Of a DNA stretch of 64,000 nt, positions 52,714-62,100 are shown piece after piece; position 1 is the stretch's first letter; every line of letters begins with the position of its first letter. This stretch comes from Candidatus Zhuqueibacterota bacterium (lineage in GTDB: Bacteria > Zhuqueibacterota > Zhuqueibacteria > Oceanimicrobiales > Oceanimicrobiaceae). Made by a program: the position numbers and the translations under genes. The stretch spans positions 124,001-188,000 of the forward strand of contig JAJDAF010000010.1 of the NCBI GenBank assembly GCA_029261995.1. The letters run 5' to 3'. The notes under the pieces were generated by a model. It was not told the origin of the DNA and ran no database searches. It saw only the letters and a list, made by a program, of their open reading frames with translations.

Positions 52714-53472
52714 CTATTTTTTCCGACGCAGAGTCTTGTCGAGGTAGGTTGAGATGGATTGCAGGATTTCGTCTTTGGCCCAGATTTTCTTCGTTTCCGC
52801 GTCCAGGCTGGCGGCGTAGCGCTCATAGCGGTCAAGCGCGGGTTGTCGCATGAGTTTCTTCGTTGCGGAAAATGATTCAGAGGGGATGTTCGCATATTTC
52901 CGAGCGCGTTCAAGCGCGGCTGTTTCGAGTTCGGCGGCAGGCAGAGCAGAGTTGATCAGCCCGAGTTCAAACGCCTTTTCGGCATCGAACAAATCACCGG
53001 AGTAGACCAGAGACTGAAACTGCTCTGCCGGCACCGCGTAGCGCACGATTTCGAGTGGCAACGAGGGAAACGGCACCCCGACCAGCAGCTCGACAATGCC
53101 GATCATGCCGGAGTTGAGCGCCATGATTGTGTGGTCGCAGGCCCAGGCTAGAATTGCGCCGCCGGCAATGGCGTGGCCGTTGATGGCGGCCACCGTGGGT
53201 TTCGGGAATGTGAAAAGTTTCAGCAGGCTTGCGGTCAACATGGGGACAAATCTATCGACATAAGGTCTGCCTTCGTCAACAACCCGGAGGAGATCGACAC
53301 CGGCGGAGAATGCGCCCCCGAAGCCCGTTAGAACGATGGCTTTGCTGGGCGATTTCTCGAGTTCGTCAAGTTTGTCGTTAAGCTCGGAAAGCAACTCCAG
53401 GTCGAGCGCGTTGACCTTGCCGTGGCGCAGTCGCACCACGGTCACTTCGTCTCTGTTTTCAAACTCGACCAT
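52714..53472 (-). CDS. Enoyl-CoA hydratase/isomerase family protein
   Basis: A 252-residue crotonase-fold protein acting on CoA thioesters in the cytoplasm. The oxyanion-hole motifs are FGGAFSAGVDL and NGHAIAGGAI. IGIVELLVGVPFP holds one of the two positions used for the catalytic Glu. The other usual Glu position is not conserved, so the exact reaction (hydratase, isomerase or other) is open. It begins about 50 bases after the radical SAM gene on the same strand. Confidence 0.87.
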   Translation of the reverse strand: MVEFENRDEVTVVRLRHGKVNALDLELLSELNDKLDELEKSPSKAIVLTGFGGAFSAGVDLLRVVDEGRPYVDRFVPMLTASLLKLFTFPKPTVAAINGHAIAGGAILAWACDHTIMALNSGMIGIVELLVGVPFPSLPLEIVRYAVPAEQFQSLVYSGDLFDAEKAFELGLINSALPAAELETAALERARKYANIPSESFSATKKLMRQPALDRYERYAASLDAETKKIWAKDEILQSISTYLDKTLRRKK

Positions 53473-53524
53473 CTACGCATCTCCAGTCAGAATCGCGTCC
53501 GATCAATTCGACCTATTTGGCATT

Positions 53525-55090
53525 TCAGACCTCCAGCGCTTCTGCAGTCTGGGTTGTCTGGCGCGCGGTTTGTTCCTTCAAATATGTCTTGGGGTCGTGG
53601 TAGATCGCACCCTTTGGCAGCCATTGCCACAGCGGTCCGAGGTCATGTTCAATGCGGTCGATGTAGAACTGTGGCAGGACGTTGGTTTCCTGTTCGAAGT
53701 AAGGTCTGAATTGCGGGTCTTCATCCAATCTGCGCCGAATTTCTTTGTAGTAGCGAATCCTGCCGAATCCCTCAGAAGAAACAGCGCGTACGAAATTCAG
53801 GTAGCGCGGGATGTTCATTTTCGTAGCCGCTAGCCGGCGTGAAATGCTGCGCCATGAAAAACTGTATTCTGACAGGGAGATCAGATTGTCGTAGAACTCG
53901 GTCCATTCGTAGTTCTTCGGCTTGACGTTCATTGCATGGTTGTTGTTGAGAAAATGGAAAGGGAAGGCCAGCACGCGATCCTCCTGCTGGTAGGCCAGGT
54001 TTAGCTCAGCAGCGCGCCCAAAGGAAGACAGCTGCGAGTAGGCAGGAAAAGCAGCTGGGGACCAGTCTATAAATCGTTTGGTTAACTCAAATGGGTCCGG
54101 CCCCTGGTCAGTGTCGAGACCTAAAACAAAGTTCGCCTGCAGGTAGGGAATGTAGCGCATGATCATGTTGACATGTTCTGTCACCTGCTGCACTTTTTCG
54201 AGTCCGCGGCGGCTTCCGGTTTTCGATTTGTTGCCCATGTCGTACCAGGATTCGATGCCCGGCAGAATGGCCTTGAAGCCGGCACGCTGCAGGCGTTTCA
54301 GGTGGGGTTCCGAAAGCAGCGAAAGGCTGCTCTCCGCGATGAAATCTACTCTGTCCGGAGGCACCACTTCTTCGATGGCATCCAGTTGCTCGTCAAATCT
54401 AATTCCGAAATTGGGGTCGTGCCAGCCAACGCGCGGGCGCTTGACGTTTTTGAGCAGAAAGCTCAGATCTTCCTTTATCACCTCGATATCGAAAGGCTCA
54501 TGGTCGATTGCGGCATCAATGCAAAAGCTGCAGGTGTAGGGACAGCCGAGGCTTCCCAGCATGGGTACGATTTTGATGAGGGGCGCTTTCTGCAAGGTTT
54601 GTGTGATGTACTTCCAGCGTTCCCGCACACCGGGCAAAGAGGTCGGCTGACCGCTGCCTGACAGGTTCATCCCAAACGGACGGTGCTGAGAACAATCCTG
54701 CAAGACATCCTTGATGATAGACTTGTCGGTAAATCCCAGGACATAATCAAAATACTTCGCGGAATCCTGAGGGTAGCAGCGGGCGTGTGGCCCGCCCAGC
54801 GCGGTAATAGCGCCTTTTGAGCGAAAATAATTGCTGATCGCGTATGCAAGTTGAGCGGACTGCGAAAAAGCGCTGACAAACACCAGGTCGAAATCGGTGG
54901 GCAGATCTTCCAGAATATCTTCGAACCCGGTGTAGCATTCCAGTGTAACCTCGTGACCTTCCTGTTCACACCAAAGTGCAACTACTTGAGGCATGATGCC
55001 GGCGAAATTGGCGTGCATTACTCTGGCCCACATGGCGCGGGTCGGACCTTTGGTCACGAGGTCGATAACTGCAATTTTGCGCTTTTTCAT
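53525..55090 (-). CDS. B12-binding-domain radical SAM protein
   Basis: A 521-residue protein. Residues ~1-150 form a cobalamin-binding-like Rossmann domain (FDLVFVSAFSQSAQLAYAI, ITALGGPHARCYP) without the DxHxxG base-off motif. The radical SAM core has GCPYTCSFC near 181, whose three Cys bind the [4Fe-4S] cluster. FIAESSLSLLSEP and LPGIESWYDMGNKSK belong to the usual core order. The last ~200 residues are family specific. The subfamily acts on diverse substrates (methylation, ring changes), and nothing here identifies one. It heads the minus-strand operon; ATG 55090 has GGAGG upstream. Confidence 0.88.
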   Translation of the reverse strand: MKKRKIAVIDLVTKGPTRAMWARVMHANFAGIMPQVVALWCEQEGHEVTLECYTGFEDILEDLPTDFDLVFVSAFSQSAQLAYAISNYFRSKGAITALGGPHARCYPQDSAKYFDYVLGFTDKSIIKDVLQDCSQHRPFGMNLSGSGQPTSLPGVRERWKYITQTLQKAPLIKIVPMLGSLGCPYTCSFCIDAAIDHEPFDIEVIKEDLSFLLKNVKRPRVGWHDPNFGIRFDEQLDAIEEVVPPDRVDFIAESSLSLLSEPHLKRLQRAGFKAILPGIESWYDMGNKSKTGSRRGLEKVQQVTEHVNMIMRYIPYLQANFVLGLDTDQGPDPFELTKRFIDWSPAAFPAYSQLSSFGRAAELNLAYQQEDRVLAFPFHFLNNNHAMNVKPKNYEWTEFYDNLISLSEYSFSWRSISRRLAATKMNIPRYLNFVRAVSSEGFGRIRYYKEIRRRLDEDPQFRPYFEQETNVLPQFYIDRIEHDLGPLWQWLPKGAIYHDPKTYLKEQTARQTTQTAEALEV

Positions 55091-55512
55091 TGAGCCTCCT
55101 GATAGAATGTGAACGTACGTTTTTCAGCGATAATCCCGGCACGAATTGACTGGGCTAAGACTGCTGTCCCCGGATTAGGGTGTATAAGTCAATAAGAAAC
55201 TTAGGTTAAAATGCAAAAGGAAATGATGACATTGGCGCAATATGCGAAACAATATCGAAATAAACAAGAATTTTCGACTTCCGCGCCAGCGGTATAGCTT
55301 GAGTGCTGGATACGGATAAACTGCGGAAATGTTTGGTGGGATGTGGCCCTCGAACCAAGACCGGGGCTGTACAGAATTGTGCGAATTGCCACCAAAAACA
55401 GTGCGAACTGGATCCTGTCTACCAGGATTAGACGCGCAAACAGGAGCCACATTGCAGCGAGTGCATCGGGTCCTGCAGAACGTCTCGTGGCGCTCTTGGT
55501 GGTCGTGTTCAA
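55091..55512. other. Interval without a supported gene
   Basis: About 420 bases between the divergently unrelated radical SAM gene and the end of the FKBP gene. Frames of about 100 codons on both strands overlap each other and show no family features or ribosome sites. I see nothing further; the right part may hold the radical SAM promoter. Confidence 0.4.
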
Positions 55513-55541
55513 CCCCGGTCTGTTTCGTATTCTGACCGGGG
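55513..55541. terminator. Hairpin after the FKBP gene
   Basis: CCCCGGTC (55513-55520) pairs with GACCGGGG (55534-55541), 2 bases after the FKBP stop on the minus strand. No T-run follows, so it may be a stabilising hairpin rather than an intrinsic terminator. Confidence 0.45.
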
Positions 55542-55543
55542 GG

Positions 55544-56197
55544 TCAGTTGATTTTCAACAATTCCACCTCAAAGACCAGAACGGCATCCGGGCCAATGAT
55601 ACTGCCGGGAGCCCCCCGTTTGCCGTAGCCAAGCTCTGACGGGATGTAGAATTCATATTTGCTGCCCATGTTCATCAACTGCAGTCCCTCAGTCCAGCCT
55701 GGAATCACCCGGTTGAGCGGGAAACTGGTTGGCTGGTTACGCTTGTATGAGCTGTCGAACTCACGGCCATCGACCAGCGTGCCGCGGTAGTGGACGGTGA
55801 CGTTGTCCGTGGATTTCGGCGTGGCGCCGCTGCCTTCTTTGAGAACTTTGTACTGCAGGCCGCTGGCGGTAGTGGTAACGCCTTCTTTGTCTTTGTTCGC
55901 TTCCAAGAATTTTTCTCCTTCGGTCTTTTTGAATTCAAGCAAGATACCGGCGACTTCCGTGTTTTCGATAAGACTCTTGCCGCTCGCAAGCGTGTCCTTG
56001 ATGCCTTGCACTAAAGAAGCGAAATCGATGTCCGTTTTCAGTTCTTTCATCTTGGCGCCAAATTCGATGCCAAGGGCGTAGCTGAGTTTCTCTGTGGCGT
56101 TATCGAGGGTCGTTTTGTCAGGCTGGGCTTGCTGTTGGCAAGCTTGCAGAGCAAGCAAGCTCAGGCACAAAAGCACAACTGTGGAGATGGTCTTCAT
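55544..56197 (-). CDS. FKBP-type peptidyl-prolyl isomerase lipoprotein
   Basis: A 217-residue lipoprotein isomerase: signal peptide and lipobox LLALQAC, then an FKBP_N dimerisation region (KLSYALGIEFGAKM) and an FKBP domain (VTVHYRGTLVDGREFDSSY, VIPGWTEGLQLM, YGKRGAPGSIIGPDAVL). These are the FkpA/Mip signatures, so it assists folding of envelope proteins. ATG 56197 has AAAGGA upstream and is preferred to the ATG 22 codons earlier, which would spoil the signal peptide. Confidence 0.93.
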   Translation of the reverse strand: MKTISTVVLLCLSLLALQACQQQAQPDKTTLDNATEKLSYALGIEFGAKMKELKTDIDFASLVQGIKDTLASGKSLIENTEVAGILLEFKKTEGEKFLEANKDKEGVTTTASGLQYKVLKEGSGATPKSTDNVTVHYRGTLVDGREFDSSYKRNQPTSFPLNRVIPGWTEGLQLMNMGSKYEFYIPSELGYGKRGAPGSIIGPDAVLVFEVELLKIN

Positions 56198-56259
56198 CCA
56201 GGATTCCTTTCGGTTTGTTGGTTTTGTTGTAAGAGTTTTTTCAATCGGTGGGGCGACGC

Positions 56260-56520
56260 TCATAAAACCATGTTGACATCCGGGTGCTGTTTCAGAGCGT
56301 CGAAAATCGTGTGGCGATCAACTTCGCTGGTCACCTTCAGGTCGAGAGTCATGCTGACATATTTGCTGCCCTGACTGCGCTTTGACATCGCAAGGCTGTG
56401 TCTCCGGGACGGCAGTATTTTCTCTACAGCGGCGCGAAGCAGCCCGACGTTCTGGCCAATGATCTTATAATTCCACATGCAGGGATATTCAATGTTGAGG
56501 TTGTGGTCTTTGAGGTTCAT
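56260..56520 (-). CDS. DUF493 family protein (YbeD-like)
   Basis: An 86-residue protein with the ferredoxin-like DUF493 pattern: EYPCMWNYKIIGQN near the start, then a helix (LLRAAVEKIL) and strands (KYVSMTLDLKVTS). The YbeD family is thought to be regulatory. ATG 56520 is used because AAGAG lies upstream; the longer frame (56556) adds 12 residues. It precedes the FKBP gene by 62 bases. Confidence 0.8.
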   Translation of the reverse strand: MNLKDHNLNIEYPCMWNYKIIGQNVGLLRAAVEKILPSRRHSLAMSKRSQGSKYVSMTLDLKVTSEVDRHTIFDALKQHPDVNMVL

Positions 56521-56712
56521 GGTTTTCTCTTGAAAGCTAAATCGAGTATACGGCATTCAAGAGCAAAAGTCAAGATCGGGCTGGCGCGTTCAAGGGAATT
56601 GAGGTGCAGAGCCGCTCGCTATGCCACGCAAAACGGCAGCGGGTGAGTGCACAAAGTCAGAGCAAACTGTGCGAGCGTTACTTCGGCGAATCTGCCTTGC
56701 ACTGCACCCGGG

Positions 56713-57051
56713 CTAGATGTCGCCTATGATTTGTTCGCGCTTGGCACGATATTCCCGCGAGCTGAGCAGCCCGCGCCGGCGTAGGGCCTTCAGGTCATTC
56801 AGGCGGCCATCGACTTTTGAATCTGATGAGCCGCTCTCGTCGCCCTCGGCGCGTTTCTTGAGCCTTTCCATAAACAAAGCAATCCCAAACATGAGTAGGC
56901 TGCCAAGAAGAAAGACCGAGCCGTTGAACTTGGGCCCGGGTCCCATGGCCGCAATTCTGGGATCGCTGCTGGCGGTGAGAAAGATGTTGCTGAAATTTGC
57001 CAGCCCCATGATGCCCCAGACCACGGCCAGGGCTTTCACGAACATAGCCAT
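56713..57051 (-). CDS. Small membrane protein with SHOCT-like C-terminus
   Basis: A 112-residue protein with two membrane segments (about 4-26, VKALAVVWGIMGLANFSNIF, and 44-60, FLLGSLLMFGIALF). A charged linker and a SHOCT-type helical hairpin (LNDLKALRRRGLLSSREYRAKR) follow. SHOCT domains are short C-terminal modules of unclear, possibly oligomerising, role. It is divergent from the tamA gene. Confidence 0.72.
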   Translation of the reverse strand: MAMFVKALAVVWGIMGLANFSNIFLTASSDPRIAAMGPGPKFNGSVFLLGSLLMFGIALFMERLKKRAEGDESGSSDSKVDGRLNDLKALRRRGLLSSREYRAKREQIIGDI

Positions 57052-57270
57052 CTGTGAAATTCCTCCGATTTGGTGTGTATCTGAAAAAAATACATCATTG
57101 TTAGCAAAATGGCGAAGAGTTGTTGAGTTTCAGCAAACTCGGATTTTAGGCTTGCTTCTTAGTCGTTGTTTCGTTAGAATTCGTCACCATTCAATTGAAC
57201 TTTGCTGCACGTGCGGCATTGAATCCTGCAAGAGCACAAGATACTCAAAAAGACTTATCCCCCGACTCAC

Positions 57271-59112
57271 TTGAAGAACGGATTCATCACATTTATCATC
57301 ATGTTGCTGTTGGTTGGATTAGCGCCCCGGCTCGCCACTGCCCAGAATGTTCGTTTGGAGAATATTCAGTTTAAAGGCAACAAAAGAGTCTCTGCCCGCA
57401 AGCTGAACAAGGCCATCCACTCGCAGGCCAATCCCTGGTACCGAGTCTTCATGCCCTGGGTCGATTCTAAAATCTTCGACGAGAGTACTTTTCTGACTGA
57501 TCTGCTCAGAGTAGAGAAGTACTACCAGCGCGAGGGCTACCTGCAGGCCAAAGTAGTAAATTATGAAGTAAATTACAACACCGCGAGAGACGAAGCAAAT
57601 CTCGTTATAGAGGTGGAAGAAGGTACGGCAACCAAGGTACGTGACGTGACCTTCCTGTTGCATGCCGATTCGTCACGTGGTCTGACGGCAGGCAAACTCG
57701 TGAGAGTGATGAAGTTGAAGCCGGGCAAACGCTACCGCGAAGATGACCTTCACCTGGATTACGACAAAATCGTGCAACGCTTCGGAGATAACGGTTATCC
57801 CTACATTCGTGCCAGAGTCAAGCCAACCATCGATGCTGGTGAGCATGCTGTTGATCTGGAGTGGCGGCTTGAGCCCGGTCCGCTGTCATATTTTGGTGAC
57901 ATCAGGTATGTTGGCAACAATCATGTTTCAGGCAAAGTGATTCACCGAGGCCTCGGTTTCTCCACCGGCGAGGTCTACCAGCAAAAAAAACTGGTGAATG
58001 CACAGAGCCAAGTCTACCGGCTAGAGCTTTTTCAGTTTGTCAGCTTGCAGGCCAGCCAACTGGACCAGCAGGTCGTTCAGGTGCCGATTGAAGTCCGGGT
58101 GCGGGAGACATCGTTGCGAACACTGAAACTTGGGCTTGGATATGGGTCGGAGGAAAAATTCCGCGGGTTTGCGCAATGGCGTCACCGGAATTTTCTTGGG
58201 GGAGCTAGAATCCTGCGGGTCAGCGCGCGCCATTCAACTCGCCTGAATCCACTTACACTCGAGTTCGAGTTGAGTCAACCCTATTTTCTGTCAAACCGGA
58301 ATGATTTGATTGTCAAACCCTTCCTCGAGTGGCGGGATGAGAGCAGTTTTGAAGAACGAAAAATTGGCGCCGAGACCACACTCAACCGCCGCCTCAGCAG
58401 CAAAATGAATATTTTCTTTACGACGCTGGTCGAGCGCGACTCCGTAAGATCCAAAGGAGTTGGCGTTGCCCCGCGAGCCACCGGCAGTTACAACCAGTCG
58501 AAATTCCGTCTGGGAATCCGGCATGACTCATCTGACCAGATCTTCACGCCGACGCGAGGGCAGATATCGTCCGCTTACATCGAAGAGTCCGGACGATTGC
58601 TGCGCACGCCGTTCAGGTACATCAAGTTTTTTTCCGAGCATCGCTTCTACAACCAGACGAAAAACAAGAAATATGTCATCGCCGCCAAAGTTGCCATCGG
58701 GGTGATGAAGCCGTTTCGCGGCAGCCCAGAGACGCCACTGGCGGACCGTTTTTTTGCAGGTGGCGCCTATTCCGTGCGCGGTTGGGGGCGACAGTTGCTT
58801 GGCCCGCTGACCAGGTCAGTATCCGATTCTACCGTGGTGCCACAGGGTGGAAACAGCCTTTTCGAGGGCAGCCTGGAAATTCGGCGCGGCCTCTACAAGC
58901 AACTCAGCGGAGCCCTGTTTTTGGACTACGGCAACGTCTGGCCTGATTGGAACGGCATCAGGATCAGAGATTTGCGCTATGCAATTGGCGCGGGCTTGCG
59001 CTTCGACACCCTCATTGGCCCCATCCGCGTCGATGTGGCGCGCAAGCTGAATAAACAAGCCCTTGACGGAGGAGATTTGGAACTGCATTTGAGCATCGGA
59101 CAAGCCTTCTAG
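57271..59112 (+). CDS. tamA: BamA/TamA-family outer-membrane assembly protein
   Basis: A 613-residue Omp85 protein: signal peptide (LLLVGLAPRLATAQ), about three POTRA domains (residues ~28-290; VRLENIQFKGNKRVSARKL) and an outer-membrane barrel ending in GDLELHLSIGQAF with the C-terminal Phe. The Omp85 VRGW motif (YSVRGWGRQLLG) is in strand-loop 6. BamA normally has five POTRA domains and about 800 residues, so the shorter form and adjacency to a TamB gene (11 bases) favour TamA. Start is TTG 57271, giving a good signal peptide. Confidence 0.85.
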   Translation: MKNGFITFIIMLLLVGLAPRLATAQNVRLENIQFKGNKRVSARKLNKAIHSQANPWYRVFMPWVDSKIFDESTFLTDLLRVEKYYQREGYLQAKVVNYEVNYNTARDEANLVIEVEEGTATKVRDVTFLLHADSSRGLTAGKLVRVMKLKPGKRYREDDLHLDYDKIVQRFGDNGYPYIRARVKPTIDAGEHAVDLEWRLEPGPLSYFGDIRYVGNNHVSGKVIHRGLGFSTGEVYQQKKLVNAQSQVYRLELFQFVSLQASQLDQQVVQVPIEVRVRETSLRTLKLGLGYGSEEKFRGFAQWRHRNFLGGARILRVSARHSTRLNPLTLEFELSQPYFLSNRNDLIVKPFLEWRDESSFEERKIGAETTLNRRLSSKMNIFFTTLVERDSVRSKGVGVAPRATGSYNQSKFRLGIRHDSSDQIFTPTRGQISSAYIEESGRLLRTPFRYIKFFSEHRFYNQTKNKKYVIAAKVAIGVMKPFRGSPETPLADRFFAGGAYSVRGWGRQLLGPLTRSVSDSTVVPQGGNSLFEGSLEIRRGLYKQLSGALFLDYGNVWPDWNGIRIRDLRYAIGAGLRFDTLIGPIRVDVARKLNKQALDGGDLELHLSIGQAF

Positions 59113-59123
59113 GGCCGGCCGCA

Positions 59124-62100
59124 ATGGGCGCGAAGACGACAAGGATGTTTTTCAGCAGGCTGATTAGAACATTTTTCTATTCGCTGGTCGGCGTGCTGTT
59201 GCTGCTGCTCATCCTGGCTGCGGTGTCCCAGACTGGTATTTTCAGAAGCTGGGCCCTGACCAAGATAGTAGAGATCTCCAAGGAGAACCTGAATGGCAGC
59301 CTGGCCATCGAACGTCTGTCCGGCAACCTGGTTTCTACTCTGCAATTGGACAATGTCGTTCTGAAGATGGGTGACAAAACGGTTGCTATAGTCGAACGCC
59401 TGCGTGCTGAATACAACCCTTTTGGCCTGCTTGCCGGCAAAATCGTTGTAAGGAAAATAACGGTTGTGGCGCCGCGGCTTTGGCTTGAGCGCGACCGCGC
59501 CGGCGAATGGAATGTCACACGGCTGGCGCTGCCAGACTCTCTCGAATCACAAGACGATGCGAAATCGAGCCGGGGCAATGAGTGGCAGATTGCAATGCCT
59601 CACATCGAAATCAAATCGGGTTCAGCCTACCTCGACAGCTCGGACGCTAGGGCGCTTGCCGCGCCGCAACGGCTGAAAAATCTGGACTTGCAGTTGGGGC
59701 TCTGGCTGGAAAAAAACCGGACCCGGATTGCCCTCGAACAACTCAACTTCGAGACCGAAGCTCCTGCCATGAAAGTGCGGACTGCTCAGGCAGACCTTGC
59801 GCTCCACGAAGTGGATCTGAAAGCCAGCACCGTTGAAATCGCGACAGAGCGTTCGAAGCTCACTTCCAGGCTTGATATTAAAAACCTCGATGAGCCATTC
59901 TTGGAGATGCGTGTTTCCGCCGCGCCACTCTCGCTTGAAGAAGTACGGCGGGTTGTCCCTGAGTTGGTTTTGTACGGCGATCCCAGAATCGACCTAGAGG
60001 CGCGCGGGCCGCTTGACGCACTTGCGCTCAAAGCAGGAATTCGCTGGGGACAGGGAATTATCAATCTGAATGGCCAGGTGGCCGTAGGGAAGGCGCCGTT
60101 TTCGTACGATCTCGACTGCCGCGTCGCGCATTTGAATCTGCACGAAATCAGCAACGACTGGACTCTTTCCAGCGACCTGAATTTTGGCGTGCGAGCCTCT
60201 GGCACGGGCCTCGAGCCGGGTGAAATGCTCGGCGCTGCCACCGTGACGGTTGACAGCAGTGTGTTTGCCGGGACCGCCATCGGTGGTGGCACGTTGACCG
60301 CCAGCCTCGAGTCAGACACGCTCGAATTGAATCTGCAGGCGGCGGCAGAAGGCGCCCAAATCGCTTTGCAGGCCACCAGTTCAGGGTTGGTTGACACTCT
60401 TGTCTACACCGCCAACGCCACGGTTGCGCATCTAGATTTGTCGCGATTCAATCATGATAGCACGAATAGCAGCGATGTCAACTTCGCGCTCAAGCTGGAT
60501 GGTAGCGGAATCAGCATGCAGACCCTGGCCGCCAACGTCGAATTGTGGACCCGGCCGTCAGAAATCGCTGGTGTGGAAATCGATTCATCCAGAATGGCGT
60601 TCCGGGTTGAGAATGAAACTGTCAAGATTGAAGATTTCATGCTTCGCACGCCCTTCGGCGATGGGGCCGCGCATGGCGTGCTGGCTCTCGCCGGCAGTAG
60701 CCATCTGGCTGTAGAACTCGATAGATTGAATTTTTCAAACCTGGGTTTGCTCGCCGGCATCGATTCACTTGCGGGTGGCGGCACGCTGCGAGTCACGGTT
60801 TCCGGGCCCACGGATTCCCTGTTTGTGCGGGCCAATGCAGACTTAGCCAGGGTTTCCTATCCGGGATTCAAACTAGGTGCCGGGGCGGTTGTTGCATCCG
60901 GCCACTTGGCGAAATCCGGCGTTCAGCTCGAAATCGAGGGTGGTCTGCTCGATATTTCAACAGCCGTCCAGCCTCTGGACAGCTTCGCGTTCCGGATCGA
61001 CTATTTCGATTCGTTTGCCAACTACCATGTCACTGCCGGGCTCGGTGACGATTTCAGCCTGAGCACACGCGGCAAAGTAGAGTTTCTTTCCGATGGCTAC
61101 TCGGTCACTTCGCATGAGATTGATGTCGGGTTCTTGCAGCAAGGCTGGCGGCAATCCGGAGTTGATGCGGTTCTCCACATCTATGATGATCGCTACCAAC
61201 TGTCGCCACTGACACTGACTTCTGAAGGCCAGCAATTGTCTTTACAGGGAACCGTTTCGACTGAGAACCAGAATGATTTGCAGATTCAGCTCAAGAATAT
61301 TGATCTGTCTCGTTTTCGACGGTTGCTGTCCGCTGATGATGACTACGTCCTGCGAGGACAGTTGAGCACTGGATTGCGCTTGACGCAGCGACTCGCGTCT
61401 CCCAGGCTCTCTGGAGATTTCAGGCTCGATGATGGCGAATACTCTGGCGTCAGCTTCGATGCGCTCCACGGTGATTTCGGCTACGCGGACGGTCAGGCAA
61501 ATTGGACGCTTGCAATTGCCAAGACGCGCCAGGACAGCCTTTTCAGGGCGAGTGCCCGGTTTCCCGTGACGCTTTCATTGGCTCCGTATGAACAGACTCT
61601 GGCTCAAGATGGCGAGGTGGAGTTCAAGCTGAGTACGCGCGGAATTGAAATTGCATTCCTGCAACCGTTCATCACCGGCATGGAGGACCTGAGTGGCATT
61701 TTGGAGGCGGATGTTGTCATTAAAAACACACTACGCGATCTGCGCGGCGTGGGCCACATCAGGCTCGTGAACGGCGGATTCAGATTGCCCGATCTCGGCA
61801 CGCACTACACAAAAATCAATCTTGTGGTTGTGGCAGATGACAAGACTCTCCAGGTACGCGATTTCAGTATGCGCTCAGGGAGCGGCTACCTACGCGCTCT
61901 CGAAGGGAGCCTGGCCCTGTCAGAAGATCGTCTTGAGAATTTCGCTTCGAAAGTAAAGCTGAGAAATTTCCAATTGGTAAATAATAAGAAAATGAAGGCG
62001 CGGGCCAGCGGCGAGATAGAATTCTCCGGAAGCCTCATGGCGCCCGTGTTTCAGGGGGAGCTAACCATTGACGAGTCCCGCATCTTCTACCAGCAACTGG

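Noticed and set aside
55201-55639. About 100-codon frames on both strands between the radical SAM and FKBP genes
   Set aside because: They overlap each other, have no ribosome sites and show no family pattern.
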